Shown here: piece by piece, positions 42,984 to 51,842 of the stretch
How the letters are laid out: every line of letters starts with the position of its first letter
How positions within the stretch are numbered: position 1 is the stretch's first letter
Assembly (NCBI GenBank): GCA_012960475.1
Contig: DUBE01000055.1
Coordinates: 85,290 to 149,289, forward strand
Direction of reading: 5' to 3'
Length of the DNA stretch: 64,000 nucleotides
Source of the DNA: Planctomycetota bacterium
GTDB lineage: Bacteria; Planctomycetota; UBA1135; GCA-002686595
The notes under the pieces: generated by a model
What the model saw: the letters and a program-made list of their open reading frames with translations, nothing else
Told to the model about the DNA's origin: nothing
The model's database searches: none
Program-made: the position numbers and the translations under genes

Positions 42984-43978
42984 ATTCATACCAGCTCGTT
43001 GGGGCTTTGGTCCTGGTGCTGTTCGGAGTACAAGGATGTCGTGGCCCATCGAATCGTGCGCGGCCACTGGTGCCTCCGACCGTGGAGACGCAAACGCCAT
43101 TCGAATCCATGCCGGCTTCGGCGCCTGTGCAATCTAGTGCCTTGGTCCAGGTTCCAACCAGAGGGACAGCCAGTTCCGTGGTGGCCCGCGTGGCGGGGTC
43201 TGAGGTCAGCGCTTCTGACTTGATCCTGGCATGGATGCAGCGCGACAGCATGGCCGTGCGCCGCACCATGGATGAGTTGATCCTTGATCGAATCGTGATC
43301 GCAGAGGCTGCTCGTATGGGCATTGACCCCGGCCAGGAAAAGGTGCAGGCCCAGGTCAAACGCGTACGCTCAGCACTGGAAGAGGAGGTGCGACGGGCGG
43401 GCAGCGTAGATGTGCACGAATTCTTGAGCCAGCGCATGGGTCTTGATCCAGAGCGCTACCTGATGGCGGTGGACCACAGTGCCCTGACGGACCTTCTGGC
43501 GGAGCGTTGTGTGCGTAGTTACACCTTGGGGGAAGAGCGTTGCGAGGTGGCCTTGATCCTGTGCGGCGAGCGCGAAGCGGTGGATCTGGTCCAGTCCGGG
43601 CTGGCTCGGGGTGAGGAGTTCGCCCAGTTGGCGCGGGCACACAGTCAAGATGCCACCAGTACAGATGGTGGGCGCGTGCCCGCGATCTTGCGCAACAGCT
43701 CGGCCCTCAGTCGGCTGGCTTTTCATACGGAACCCGGGGAGGTGGGCGGCCCCCTGGCCCAGGATGGGCGCTGGCTGTTTGTTCAGGTCATCCAACGTTT
43801 GGAGCCCCAGCGCGGCCCCTGGAGCCAGATGGGTCCCTTTGTGGAGAGCAGCTTGGAAGCCGAGCCCATATCGGATCCCGAGTACTGGCAATGGAAAGAG
43901 GCCATGTTGAAGCTCTATGAGGTGGACACGGGACCTCTGCTGGAGCTGGTAGGGGAGCCCCAAGGTGAGAATCTGTGA
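42980..43978 (+). CDS. PpiC-type peptidyl-prolyl isomerase lipoprotein
   Basis: From ATG 42980 (ATGA overlap with the previous gene) this is 332 residues. The lipobox VQGC (C20) predicts lipidation. A SurA-N-like helical part covers about 60-175. A parvulin domain lies at about 185-285 with EEFAQLARAHSQDATSTDGGRVP and a late PGEVGGPLAQDGRWLFVQVI, matching the PrsA/PpiC family. An upstream in-frame ATG (42941) would destroy the lipobox context. It ends the run of seven overlapping genes and is followed after 57 bases by scpB. It is likely a dedicated foldase for exported or pilus-linked proteins. Confidence 0.85.
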   Translation: MNSYQLVGALVLVLFGVQGCRGPSNRARPLVPPTVETQTPFESMPASAPVQSSALVQVPTRGTASSVVARVAGSEVSASDLILAWMQRDSMAVRRTMDELILDRIVIAEAARMGIDPGQEKVQAQVKRVRSALEEEVRRAGSVDVHEFLSQRMGLDPERYLMAVDHSALTDLLAERCVRSYTLGEERCEVALILCGEREAVDLVQSGLARGEEFAQLARAHSQDATSTDGGRVPAILRNSSALSRLAFHTEPGEVGGPLAQDGRWLFVQVIQRLEPQRGPWSQMGPFVESSLEAEPISDPEYWQWKEAMLKLYEVDTGPLLELVGEPQGENL

Positions 43979-44035
43979 GTTCCAATCCCAGGCCGTACTT
44001 GATCTGTGCTCTCTCAATCGGGATCCTCTTGCAAC

Positions 44036-44728
44036 ATGCAGATGCAGTCCGGCACAGGTGATGGGGAAGAGCGCGACCTCGCCCCCGATGAAGAGTCTTC
44101 CAGCGACTCGGCTGGGGCAGAGGAAGGAGCTTCCAATCCCAAGGAAGAAGCCCTCGCTGCGGAGGCCGCCGAAGCAAAGCGTGGCCCCGGGCCGGGGGAG
44201 GCTCTGAGCGACGTGGAGCTTGAGCGGCAGATAACCGCCCTGCTCTTCGCCAGTCCCGATCCAATCCCCGAGACTCGCCTCAGGACGCTTCTCCAGCGTC
44301 CGCGCAAGGCCCGGGTGACAGACGCCCTGGCGCGTCTGGGGCGCACCCTGGAGGATTCCGGCCTGCCCCTGCAGGTGCGCTCCCTGAGGGGCGGCTGGAC
44401 CCTGATGACTTCACCTGAGTCCGCCCAGGTTGTATCTCGCCTGACCCAGGGCTCTGGCATCGACCGCATCAGCGGCGCGGCTTTGGAGACCCTCTCCATT
44501 GTCGCCTACCGCCAGCCAGTGACCAAGGCCGACGTGGAAGCGGTCAGGGGGGTCCAGGCGGGCCCCATCCTGCGCTCTCTGGTGGATCGGGGCCTGATCC
44601 GGGTCACTGGAAGGGCGGATGTACCTGGGGGGCCCCTGGAGTACGGCACGACAGCCGAGTTTCTCGACCGCTTTGGGCTGGGTTCCCTTGAGGAATTGCC
44701 CCGAGATGCCGAACTCGCCCGTGATTGA
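44036..44728 (+). CDS. scpB: Segregation and condensation protein B
   Basis: From ATG 44036 this is 230 residues. An acidic, disordered N-terminus of about 45 residues precedes the two winged-helix domains typical of ScpB: LERQITALLFASPDPIPETRL and ALETLSIVAYRQPVTKADVEAVRGV, then a GRADVPGGPLEYGTTAEFLDRFGL end. ScpB is a kleisin-associated subunit of the SMC condensin complex in chromosome segregation. Its partner ScpA is not adjacent. A GTG at 44006 is an alternative start. It sits between two foldase genes on the same strand, likely by genome layout rather than function. Confidence 0.93.
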   Translation: MQMQSGTGDGEERDLAPDEESSSDSAGAEEGASNPKEEALAAEAAEAKRGPGPGEALSDVELERQITALLFASPDPIPETRLRTLLQRPRKARVTDALARLGRTLEDSGLPLQVRSLRGGWTLMTSPESAQVVSRLTQGSGIDRISGAALETLSIVAYRQPVTKADVEAVRGVQAGPILRSLVDRGLIRVTGRADVPGGPLEYGTTAEFLDRFGLGSLEELPRDAELARD

Positions 44729-44839
44729 CCCTCCTTATTGCGCCCCCTCGCCGAGCCCCCGTACACTCCTGCGCCTGCCCCTGTCCCCAGCGTCTCCCGG
44801 CCGTCTCTGGCCGAGGCCCTGGGCTTGAAGAGATTTCGG

Positions 44840-46843
44840 ATGACTGCCAAGCAAAACACCCAGACCCCCACTCCCCCGACCGCCGACCACAAGGACGACC
44901 TGATCGCCGTCCCCAAGGAGCAGAGCAAGATGATGTATATGTTCATCTTGGCTCTGATGCTCTTCGTGCTGATCATCTTCACCATCGGTGATGCCGTCCG
45001 CAGCGCCTTGACCGGTGGCGGTGGATCTGGAGATGGCGGCGTGGTCGTGACCTGGATTGATCCCGTGACAGGTGAAGAGCATTCAATCAAGGAACGGGTT
45101 TTCATGGAGCGCAAGCAATCCATGCAGATACTGATGGAAGCGGGATTTTGGAGCCCCGTAAATCCTGAAGCGACCCGTGCAACGGTGGAGGATGAGGATG
45201 TGCTTCTGTACGAGGTGCTCGATCAATTGGCCGCCAACTCGGGAATCGTGATCTCTGACCAGGAGTACATCAACACCCTGCGCGGCCTGGGTTTCACCGA
45301 TGAGATCCTGAGACAGTTCACGCGACGTTTCCGCATGGATGGTCGTACCTTGAAGGACATCATCAAGGCAGGCATTCGTCCTTATAAGATGCGAGTTCGC
45401 TTGTTGGGTTCTGGCCTGGCCTACAGTGACCCCTTGGCCATCGAGGCCACCTGGAAAGAGAACAACCCTGAGTACGCCTTTCAGTACATTGAACTCAAGC
45501 GCGAGGACTATGTGGAACAGGCTCGGGCCAATGCTCTGCCTGAAGAGGAGTTGATCGCCTGGTTGGACGAGCAGTCCGTCGGAGAGCAGCAGCGTTATCA
45601 GACTGAACCTAAGGTGCGGGCTGATGTGGTCTGGGTCAGCCCTGGGGAGGCCTTTGACGCAAGCCTGCTGATGGAGAAGTACCCCGCCCCCGAGGGAACT
45701 GACGCGGATGCGCGCGGTTCGTTCTACTTCAACACCGCCCGGTCGACTCGTTTCCGCTATGTGGAGCCCAAGACCGATGAGGGCACGGATGATGCCGCCA
45801 CGGATGATGCCGCCACGGATGATGCCGCCACGGATGAGGCCGGTGCTGACGAACCCGTCGATGACCCAGCCCCTGAAGAACCCCAAGAGCCAGCCAAGTT
45901 CTACTACGACTATGAAGAGGTCAAGGAGCAGGCCATCGCCGAAGCCGCGATCTGGGACGCCATGACCGCCTTCTTGGAGGATGTACGCACGCGCATGCAG
46001 GTTCCCGATTCCCAGGTGGATTGGGCTGCAGAAGCCTCGGCTCTGGGTCTTGAAGTGACCAAGATGGAGCAACCCGTGGAGCGCAGCAAGATCGCTGAGA
46101 TAGAAGGCTGGGGTGGCTCTGGCATTGCGAACCAGCTGTCCTTTTCCCAGGTGGACACCTTTGTTCCGCGGGTTTGGGTGGAGGAGGGAGGCCTGGTGAT
46201 CGCCCGGCTGTTGGAGAAAACCGATCCCGAACGCAAGCCCTGGGAAGAGATCCAGGAAGAGGTTCTGACCCATTGGGCACGGGGCCATGCAATGGAAATG
46301 GCCGTGGACTCCCTCAAGGGTGTCCTTGAATTCTGCGCTGAGCGTGGAACGGACGAGGAAGGTGAGCCCCTCTCCGACGAGGAGTGGACGCCCGAGGTCA
46401 GCGCCGAGGACCTGCGCAAGAGTGCGGGCGCAGCTAACTTCACCCTGGTGGAGCGCCCCCTGCGTACCCGCATGGAGTGGCCCGGGGACGATCCGAACCT
46501 GGCCACACCGGCGGACCGATTTATTCGGGGACAGCCCGATCTATTTGAGCTTGAACCTGGTCAAGTGGCCTACCCGCGCAAGGACTTCACCGGCAATCTG
46601 GCCTATCTCGTGCGTCTCAACCAGACTGCAGAGCCGGACCCCAAGAAGAAGTTGAAGGCCCAGGAACTGTTGGCCCTCAGGCAATCCAGCCAGACCGATA
46701 GAGTTCAGAGCCTGATCGCAGCCTTCTTTCCCAAGAGCGACTGGTTCAGTACAACCTTCAGCATCGCCTGGCCCCAGCGCGAAAATGATGATGCTGATCC
46801 GTCTGAGCAGGAGCCAGAGGAGCCAGCGGGCGATTCAAACTGA
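44840..46843 (+). CDS. Membrane-anchored SurA/PpiD-like foldase
   Basis: From ATG 44840 (AAGAGA nine bases before it) this is 667 residues. One membrane segment lies at about 32-50, followed by a Gly-rich stretch. The periplasmic part looks like PpiD/SurA: YINTLRGLGFTDEILRQFTRRF, a VRLLGSGLAYSDPLAIEATWKE segment, and EEELIAWLDEQSVGEQQRYQTEPKVRADVVWV, typical of the PpiD linker preceding the isomerase. No clean parvulin motif is seen, so it may be chaperone-only. A TDDAA repeat (about 316-333) and acidic low-complexity stretch interrupt it. The 3' end overlaps the convergent histidine-kinase gene by nine bases. Confidence 0.75.
   Translation: MTAKQNTQTPTPPTADHKDDLIAVPKEQSKMMYMFILALMLFVLIIFTIGDAVRSALTGGGGSGDGGVVVTWIDPVTGEEHSIKERVFMERKQSMQILMEAGFWSPVNPEATRATVEDEDVLLYEVLDQLAANSGIVISDQEYINTLRGLGFTDEILRQFTRRFRMDGRTLKDIIKAGIRPYKMRVRLLGSGLAYSDPLAIEATWKENNPEYAFQYIELKREDYVEQARANALPEEELIAWLDEQSVGEQQRYQTEPKVRADVVWVSPGEAFDASLLMEKYPAPEGTDADARGSFYFNTARSTRFRYVEPKTDEGTDDAATDDAATDDAATDEAGADEPVDDPAPEEPQEPAKFYYDYEEVKEQAIAEAAIWDAMTAFLEDVRTRMQVPDSQVDWAAEASALGLEVTKMEQPVERSKIAEIEGWGGSGIANQLSFSQVDTFVPRVWVEEGGLVIARLLEKTDPERKPWEEIQEEVLTHWARGHAMEMAVDSLKGVLEFCAERGTDEEGEPLSDEEWTPEVSAEDLRKSAGAANFTLVERPLRTRMEWPGDDPNLATPADRFIRGQPDLFELEPGQVAYPRKDFTGNLAYLVRLNQTAEPDPKKKLKAQELLALRQSSQTDRVQSLIAAFFPKSDWFSTTFSIAWPQRENDDADPSEQEPEEPAGDSN
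45785..45840 (+). repeat. 15-bp tandem repeat (TDDAA-type) in the PpiD-like gene
   Basis: The unit ACGGATGATGCCGCC occurs three times without change from 45785 to 45829, and a diverging fourth copy runs to 45840. It encodes Thr-Asp-Asp-Ala-Ala units within an acidic linker. Identity between copies points to recent slippage. Confidence 0.9.
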
Positions 46844-48766
46844 CCCTGGGGCCTGGCGAAAGGCGAGCCGCACGGTCAGTCCACCTCCGTCCCGTTCGAT
46901 CAACTCAAGGCGAGCCTCCATGGCCCGGGCATACTGGGCCACCAGATGCAGGCCAAGACCTGTGCCGCTGGCTTTGCGCGTGGCCTCGTCGCCCAGGCGT
47001 ACGAAGGGTTCGATGGCTCGCCGCTGATCCTGGGTCCTGATGCCCGGGCCGCGGTCTGATACCTCCAGGATCACTCGTGAACCCTGGCGATACAGATGGA
47101 TCTGGATGGGTTCTCCACCCTCCTCCACGGGTGCGTACTTGCGCGCATTCTCGATCAAGTTGATCACCACCGCGCGCACCCCGTTGACTGTGAAGAGCGC
47201 TTGGGGCAGATTGTTCTCCAGGTCCAGCTTGAGGTCTTCGCCTCCAAGGGGGCCTACTTCTTCCAAGGCACTGGCAATCACCTCGGTCAGATCACCCGCT
47301 TCAGGTCTTGTAGGTGCTTCCTCAAGGCGACGTTTGTCGATCACCTGCTCCACCAGACCAGAGAGCCGGTCTGAGGCAGAGAGGATGTGTTCCAGGGATT
47401 CCTGTTGGCGCTCGGGATCCTTGATCCAGCCGTCCCGTAGCATCTCTCCATGCAGACGCACGGCGGCAATCGGAGTGCGTAGTTCGTGGGTCACCGCTGC
47501 CACGAAGTTCTCTGTGCGGCGTGCTTGTTCTTGACTCGCCCTGAGGGATGAGAGCAAGAGGTTCAGGCCTACTCCCAGGGAGATCAGCATCACAATCACC
47601 AAGGCTGCAAACCAACGCATGCGTTGCTTGAGACTCTGGCCCAGGTCACGCACATTCGTGGCTACCGCGAAGCTGAAACGTGCCCGGTCCGCCGGGTCGG
47701 CAAAGGCAATCCCCAGTTCATTCAGGGGTGATGCCATGGCCATGCGCCAGTCTTGGAACTCAAGCTCCAGGGCTTCGTTCTCCGGTAGCAATACCTGGCC
47801 TTCGGGCAGGACCTCCGCCTTGGTCTGGGTGGTGAATACAGCTTCAAGCCAATCTCCGTCGAGGATCACTCCGTGCAGCCAGGCCTGACGCTGACGTAGA
47901 GGGGCGAGGCAACGCCAGAACTCCTCCCTGCTCGCTTCGGGTGGCACCTCAACTGGATCCATGACAACCACCCGAGTGGCGGTCAGACGCAGGTTGTATT
48001 CCTCGTCGCGCATCATGCGCAGTTCGAAGGGCGTGGTGCGTATCAGGACTTGGGTTATGCCCAGGCTGATGGAGGCCGCGCGAATGTCCCGATCCGCACA
48101 GCGTGAGCGCCCGTCTTCGGTCTGGCGCGGATGCAGACTGACCGCCACCTGTTCGAAGTCCAGCCAGAACTCCCGGCCACTGCTCACGCGCGAGGGACTG
48201 CTGCTCCCGCGCTCCAGCAAGCCCTCGCGTCCTGAAAATCCGCTGGGAATAAAAGCACTGCTCCCCAGCAATTCCAGGCTGCTGACCAAACGGCGCTGGG
48301 ACAGAAGTTCCTGTGCGACTCTTTGAACGCGCACGGTCTCCTCGCGCTCAGTCCGTCCGCCGCGTTCCTGTCCCCGGTAGATCGTCAGTTGCTGTTCGTG
48401 GGGGGCTTCGGAATCCTGGGAGAACCAAGCGAGAATCCCTTCACGTCGTTCTACCCGTTGCAGGACCGAGCGCTTGCTGACCATTCTGCCATTGGGATCC
48501 AAAGATTGATCCCAAGGCAGGTAGTCCAGGGGGTTGCGGCTTTCTTCTTCGGCCAGCAGGGCTTGAATGCGACCGGCCATGGCCTGAGAGAAACGAGCGG
48601 CGCTGTCCTCCACCGCCGCTGGAACTTCTTTCAGCTGGCGCGTCTGATCCTGCTGCAACTGCCGCCACAGGAGGCTGCCGAAGACCGCCCCCGGTAGCAC
48701 CACGAGCAAGGCATAGAGCAGCAGCGCTGTGCGCTGTGTCCCAGCGGTCAGTCGGAGTCGTGCCAA
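46835..48766 (-). CDS. Two-component sensor histidine kinase
   Basis: This is 643 residues from a TTG start at 48766, with AAGGG six bases before it; no ATG fits. Two membrane segments (about 13-35 and 384-408) enclose a roughly 350-residue periplasmic sensor region of unrecognised fold. The cytoplasmic part has the H box with H427 in VAAVTHELRTPIA, the N box INLIENARKYAP, and the G boxes VSDRGPGI and GTGLGLHLV. It overlaps the upstream response regulator by 19 bases, showing they are a cognate pair. Its 3' end overlaps the convergent PpiD-like gene. An envelope-stress role is suggested by the neighbours but not shown. Confidence 0.93.
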   Translation of the reverse strand: MARLRLTAGTQRTALLLYALLVVLPGAVFGSLLWRQLQQDQTRQLKEVPAAVEDSAARFSQAMAGRIQALLAEEESRNPLDYLPWDQSLDPNGRMVSKRSVLQRVERREGILAWFSQDSEAPHEQQLTIYRGQERGGRTEREETVRVQRVAQELLSQRRLVSSLELLGSSAFIPSGFSGREGLLERGSSSPSRVSSGREFWLDFEQVAVSLHPRQTEDGRSRCADRDIRAASISLGITQVLIRTTPFELRMMRDEEYNLRLTATRVVVMDPVEVPPEASREEFWRCLAPLRQRQAWLHGVILDGDWLEAVFTTQTKAEVLPEGQVLLPENEALELEFQDWRMAMASPLNELGIAFADPADRARFSFAVATNVRDLGQSLKQRMRWFAALVIVMLISLGVGLNLLLSSLRASQEQARRTENFVAAVTHELRTPIAAVRLHGEMLRDGWIKDPERQQESLEHILSASDRLSGLVEQVIDKRRLEEAPTRPEAGDLTEVIASALEEVGPLGGEDLKLDLENNLPQALFTVNGVRAVVINLIENARKYAPVEEGGEPIQIHLYRQGSRVILEVSDRGPGIRTQDQRRAIEPFVRLGDEATRKASGTGLGLHLVAQYARAMEARLELIERDGGGLTVRLAFRQAPGSV

Positions 48767-49485
48767 CGATAACCCTTGCCGCGCACGGTCTGAATCAGGC
48801 TTGGATTGGCGGGATCTGGTTCGACCTTGCGCCTGAGGCCCACAATGTGAATGTCCACCGTGCGCGTTTCCACATTCGCGCTTTGGTAGTGCCAGACGTC
48901 GATCAGGAGATCACCCCGCGTAACAACCCGGTCCCGATGGCGGATGAGGTACTTGAGAATGTCCGCTTCCCGAGGTGTGAGCGCTTCCACCTTGCCATCG
49001 CGATGCACTTCAAGGCGGGCCAGGTCGACATTGATGTCGCCCGGGAGTTCCAGCATCTCAGGAGGACCAGCGTCCATTTCCACTCGCCGGAATTGGGCCT
49101 CCACTCGGGCCACCAACTCACGCGGGGAGAAGGGCTTGGTCAAGTAGTCGTCGGCGCCTGTCTGGAAGCCGCGCAGGATGTCTTCCTCGTTGGCCAGGGC
49201 GGTCAAGATCACCACCCTGCTGCGCAGTCCTTCGGCCCGCATGGTAGCGAGGATTTCAAGTCCGCTCAGGCTCGGTAACATCAGGTCGAGCACGATCAGG
49301 TCGGGCTTCTCCCTGCGGATCACTTCGAGGGCTTGTCGGCCGTCGGTGGCGATCTGCGCATTGTAGCCCCCGTACTGGAGAGCATCGCGAACGCCCTGGG
49401 CCAGGGTCGCTTCATCCTCCACGATCAGGATTTGGTGTTGGGTTGTTTCGGTCATGCTGGGTGCTTGTGCTTGTTCAGGGTCCAT
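48748..49485 (-). CDS. OmpR/PhoB-family response regulator
   Basis: This is 245 residues. ATG 49485 is favoured by AAGAGG seven bases upstream; ATG 49455 is possible. The receiver domain (about 18-130) shows the acidic pair E23-D24, the phospho-acceptor D67 in LIVLDLMLP, T/A in VILTALA, and the lysine in DDYLTKPFSP. The winged-helix effector domain (about 145-240) has the PhoB pattern: LTPREADILKYLIRHRDRVVTRGDLL and VDIHIVGLRRKVEPDP. It is transcribed first and overlaps the histidine-kinase gene. No clear direct-repeat box was found upstream. Confidence 0.95.
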   Translation of the reverse strand: MDPEQAQAPSMTETTQHQILIVEDEATLAQGVRDALQYGGYNAQIATDGRQALEVIRREKPDLIVLDLMLPSLSGLEILATMRAEGLRSRVVILTALANEEDILRGFQTGADDYLTKPFSPRELVARVEAQFRRVEMDAGPPEMLELPGDINVDLARLEVHRDGKVEALTPREADILKYLIRHRDRVVTRGDLLIDVWHYQSANVETRTVDIHIVGLRRKVEPDPANPSLIQTVRGKGYRWHDSD

Positions 49486-49540
49486 TTTGGGCCTCTTGGC
49501 CCCTGACTACGGGAGTACCCCTCTAGTGTGCGCGGGTTTT

Positions 49541-49560
49541 GCTCTCTTCGAACAGAGAGC
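49541..49560 (-). terminator. Stem-loop between the ftsY/Wzy operon and the two-component genes
   Basis: GCTCTCT (49541-49547), loop TCGAAC and AGAGAGC (49554-49560) form a perfect 7-bp stem 17 bases after the Wzy/TPR gene stop and 56 bases before the response-regulator start. On the minus strand it is followed by AAAACCC rather than a T-run, so it is not a standard intrinsic terminator, but position and perfection support some transcript-end role. Confidence 0.42.
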
Positions 49561-49576
49561 CTTGATCAGGAGGGAA

Positions 49577-51838
49577 TCAACGTGAGTTGCCAGTCACCCC
49601 AGGAAGCAGGCCTTTGGACAGCAGAGCGTCTCCTAGCAAGCTATGCAAGTCTCCAAGGTCCGAAGCAGAGGGCTCAAGATCTTGCAATTCTCCCCGAGCC
49701 CCTTCTAGATCGCCGTCCGCCGCCAGCACACCTGCCAGTTCGATTCTGAGGAGGGAAGCACCACGGCTTCCGGTGGTTTCCCCCAGAGCCTCCAGTCCCC
49801 GGGCGGAGGCGCGCAGGGCCTGGCGCAGGCTGCGACCGGCGCCGCCCAGGTCATTGCGGTCAAGAGCCTGATGGGCGAAACCCCGCTGGGCCAGGGTGAA
49901 GAGCGCATCGGCTTGAACCATGGCTCCGCGTTTGCTGGCACGGTCGGCGGCGGCGAAGGCTTCATTGGGATCGCTCAGGTCACTGCCTTCCCCCAGGGCT
50001 TCCCACAGGGGCGCGCTAGAAGAGAACCGTCCCTGGAGTTGTGTGCGCTGCATCAGCCGCCGCAGGTCGGAATCGCTGGCAGCGCCATATTTCAGCGTAG
50101 AGGCAAGGGCGGCGCGCACTTCCGAAGGATCTCGGCGATCGAGAGCCAATAGCAGGGCGTTGCGCAGGAGCAGGGGGTTCTCGGGATCGAGTTTGCGCAG
50201 GGTCTCTTGCAAGTCATGGGCCGCTTGCAGGCGACCGGCGCGTGCGTGCTGGTTGGCGAGATCCATCAAGGCTGCGCGGCGGTGGGGGCGCAGTTGCAGG
50301 ATGCGCTGCAGGATTCGGCTGCTCTCGCTGGAACTCAAGTCTCCCAAGCGTGCGCTCTGGGCCAGAGCATCCACAGAGAAGGGCTTGGCGTCCAAGGCAC
50401 GGTCCAGGGCGTCGCGCGCAGCCTGTACTTGGAATCGGGCGCTGGTGGAATCGGGGCTCAAGTTTGCAGCCTGCTTCGCGCGGCCCAACTCGCCCATGGC
50501 CCGGCCGTGGTTGATGAATTCCCAAGCCGGCTGCACCAGGAAAATCAGTGCCAGCATGAGGACTCCTTCGGGGCCGAGGCTCCTGGCGCGGGGAGAGAAG
50601 CGACCTGGCGCGACTAGGGCTCCCAAGAGCGGCAGGGCCACCGCCGGTGCAGCCACTCCAAAGGTGAGGGGCGCGTTGACCAGACCTGCGCCCAGAAAAC
50701 CGAGCACTCCCAAGCCGCAAGCGGCCCGGGTGCTGCTGCCGCCGCGCAGGGCTACGAGCGCACGAGAGGCAATCCAGGCAAGCAAGAACACAAAGGCTCC
50801 CCCCAGCAGCAAGCCCTGTTCTGCAATCAACTGCAGACTGTCCTGGTGCAGATGTTCCACATCCACCGGGGTTGGCTCCAGGCGCCCGTGTTCGCTGACG
50901 GTGATCTCCTGGGGATTTCGATGGGGCGGGTACTCGCGAGCCACCTGGCCGGGCCCGACTCCCATGGGAAAAGCCTCGAAGAAAGACGGCGTGCTGCCGT
51001 AAAGCAGGCGCCGGAAGGCGAAGCCTCCCTCCCCGGTGGGGGCTTGGACTTGCGTCGGGTCGGGATCTTCCACGTTCCAGGCGTGCACTCCCACCGCAGC
51101 CGCCAGGACTCCGGCGATCACGAGCGCGATGCGCATCTCGTGGGGGCGGGTCTTGCGTTGACTGGGCAAAGCCAAGAGCAGGGCCAAGGCACCAAAACCC
51201 AAACTTGCAAGCCGCGAATCGCTCACTCCAGCCCAGAAGGCATAGGCTACCAGAGACATCAGAGCCAAGAAACGCACGGGTCCCCGGCGGGCGGTGAAAG
51301 CCAAGAGTCCGAGCGCCGCCGCGGGCAGGGCCGCTTCCGCCGCGTCTCCTGTGTTGCCCAGGACTGCGCCGGGGTGTTCGACCATCAAGGCGCCCACACC
51401 GATCAACAGTGGTATGGGCAGCAAGCCCTCGATCAGGCCCTTGCGCCCCTCGGAGCCGAGCCGCGCCCCGGCCAGGACCAGGGCTGCGCAGGTTACCAAG
51501 GTCAGGCCAGACCTCTCCGCTTCAAAGATATCTCCCAGGGCCATCATGGAACGGCCCTGGCCCAGGAGCGCCAAGATCAGAAACCCCGTCGGTACCAACC
51601 CCAGGGCCTTCCAGGAACCACGTACCTCAAAGGCTGTGAGCATGAGCGCGGGCAGAGCCAACAACAGAGTCCAACCCGCCGCCGCGGAAACGCTTGTGGG
51701 TACATCTCTCAGCACCCCCGGCCAGGGTGAACACAACACCAAGGCGGGCAGGGCCAGCAGCCAACCACGCAGGCGGTCTCCCTGGCGGGTGACCGAAGAT
51801 GAGGATCTTGCTGGCGTGGGAATGGGGCCTTGGGCCAT
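49577..51838 (-). CDS. O-antigen ligase/polymerase-like membrane protein with TPR tail
   Basis: From ATG 51838 this is 753 residues, starting four bases after the ftsY stop. The N-terminal half (to about 450) is strongly hydrophobic with about 11-12 membrane segments. It contains the periplasmic motif typical of the WaaL/Wzy family near HLHQDSLQLIAEQGLLLGG, where the family has a conserved His and E-x-G-xx-G. The C-terminal half (about 480-750) is a set of TPR-like repeats (LGRAKQAANLSPDSTSARFQVQAARDALDRALDAKPFSVDALAQSA type). This fusion is known in planctomycetes and other Gram-negatives as O-antigen ligase family proteins of unknown substrate. The open frame continues upstream into ftsY but without membrane segments. 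Confidence 0.85.
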   Translation of the reverse strand: MAQGPIPTPARSSSSVTRQGDRLRGWLLALPALVLCSPWPGVLRDVPTSVSAAAGWTLLLALPALMLTAFEVRGSWKALGLVPTGFLILALLGQGRSMMALGDIFEAERSGLTLVTCAALVLAGARLGSEGRKGLIEGLLPIPLLIGVGALMVEHPGAVLGNTGDAAEAALPAAALGLLAFTARRGPVRFLALMSLVAYAFWAGVSDSRLASLGFGALALLLALPSQRKTRPHEMRIALVIAGVLAAAVGVHAWNVEDPDPTQVQAPTGEGGFAFRRLLYGSTPSFFEAFPMGVGPGQVAREYPPHRNPQEITVSEHGRLEPTPVDVEHLHQDSLQLIAEQGLLLGGAFVFLLAWIASRALVALRGGSSTRAACGLGVLGFLGAGLVNAPLTFGVAAPAVALPLLGALVAPGRFSPRARSLGPEGVLMLALIFLVQPAWEFINHGRAMGELGRAKQAANLSPDSTSARFQVQAARDALDRALDAKPFSVDALAQSARLGDLSSSESSRILQRILQLRPHRRAALMDLANQHARAGRLQAAHDLQETLRKLDPENPLLLRNALLLALDRRDPSEVRAALASTLKYGAASDSDLRRLMQRTQLQGRFSSSAPLWEALGEGSDLSDPNEAFAAADRASKRGAMVQADALFTLAQRGFAHQALDRNDLGGAGRSLRQALRASARGLEALGETTGSRGASLLRIELAGVLAADGDLEGARGELQDLEPSASDLGDLHSLLGDALLSKGLLPGVTGNSR

Positions 51839-51842
51839 GGAT

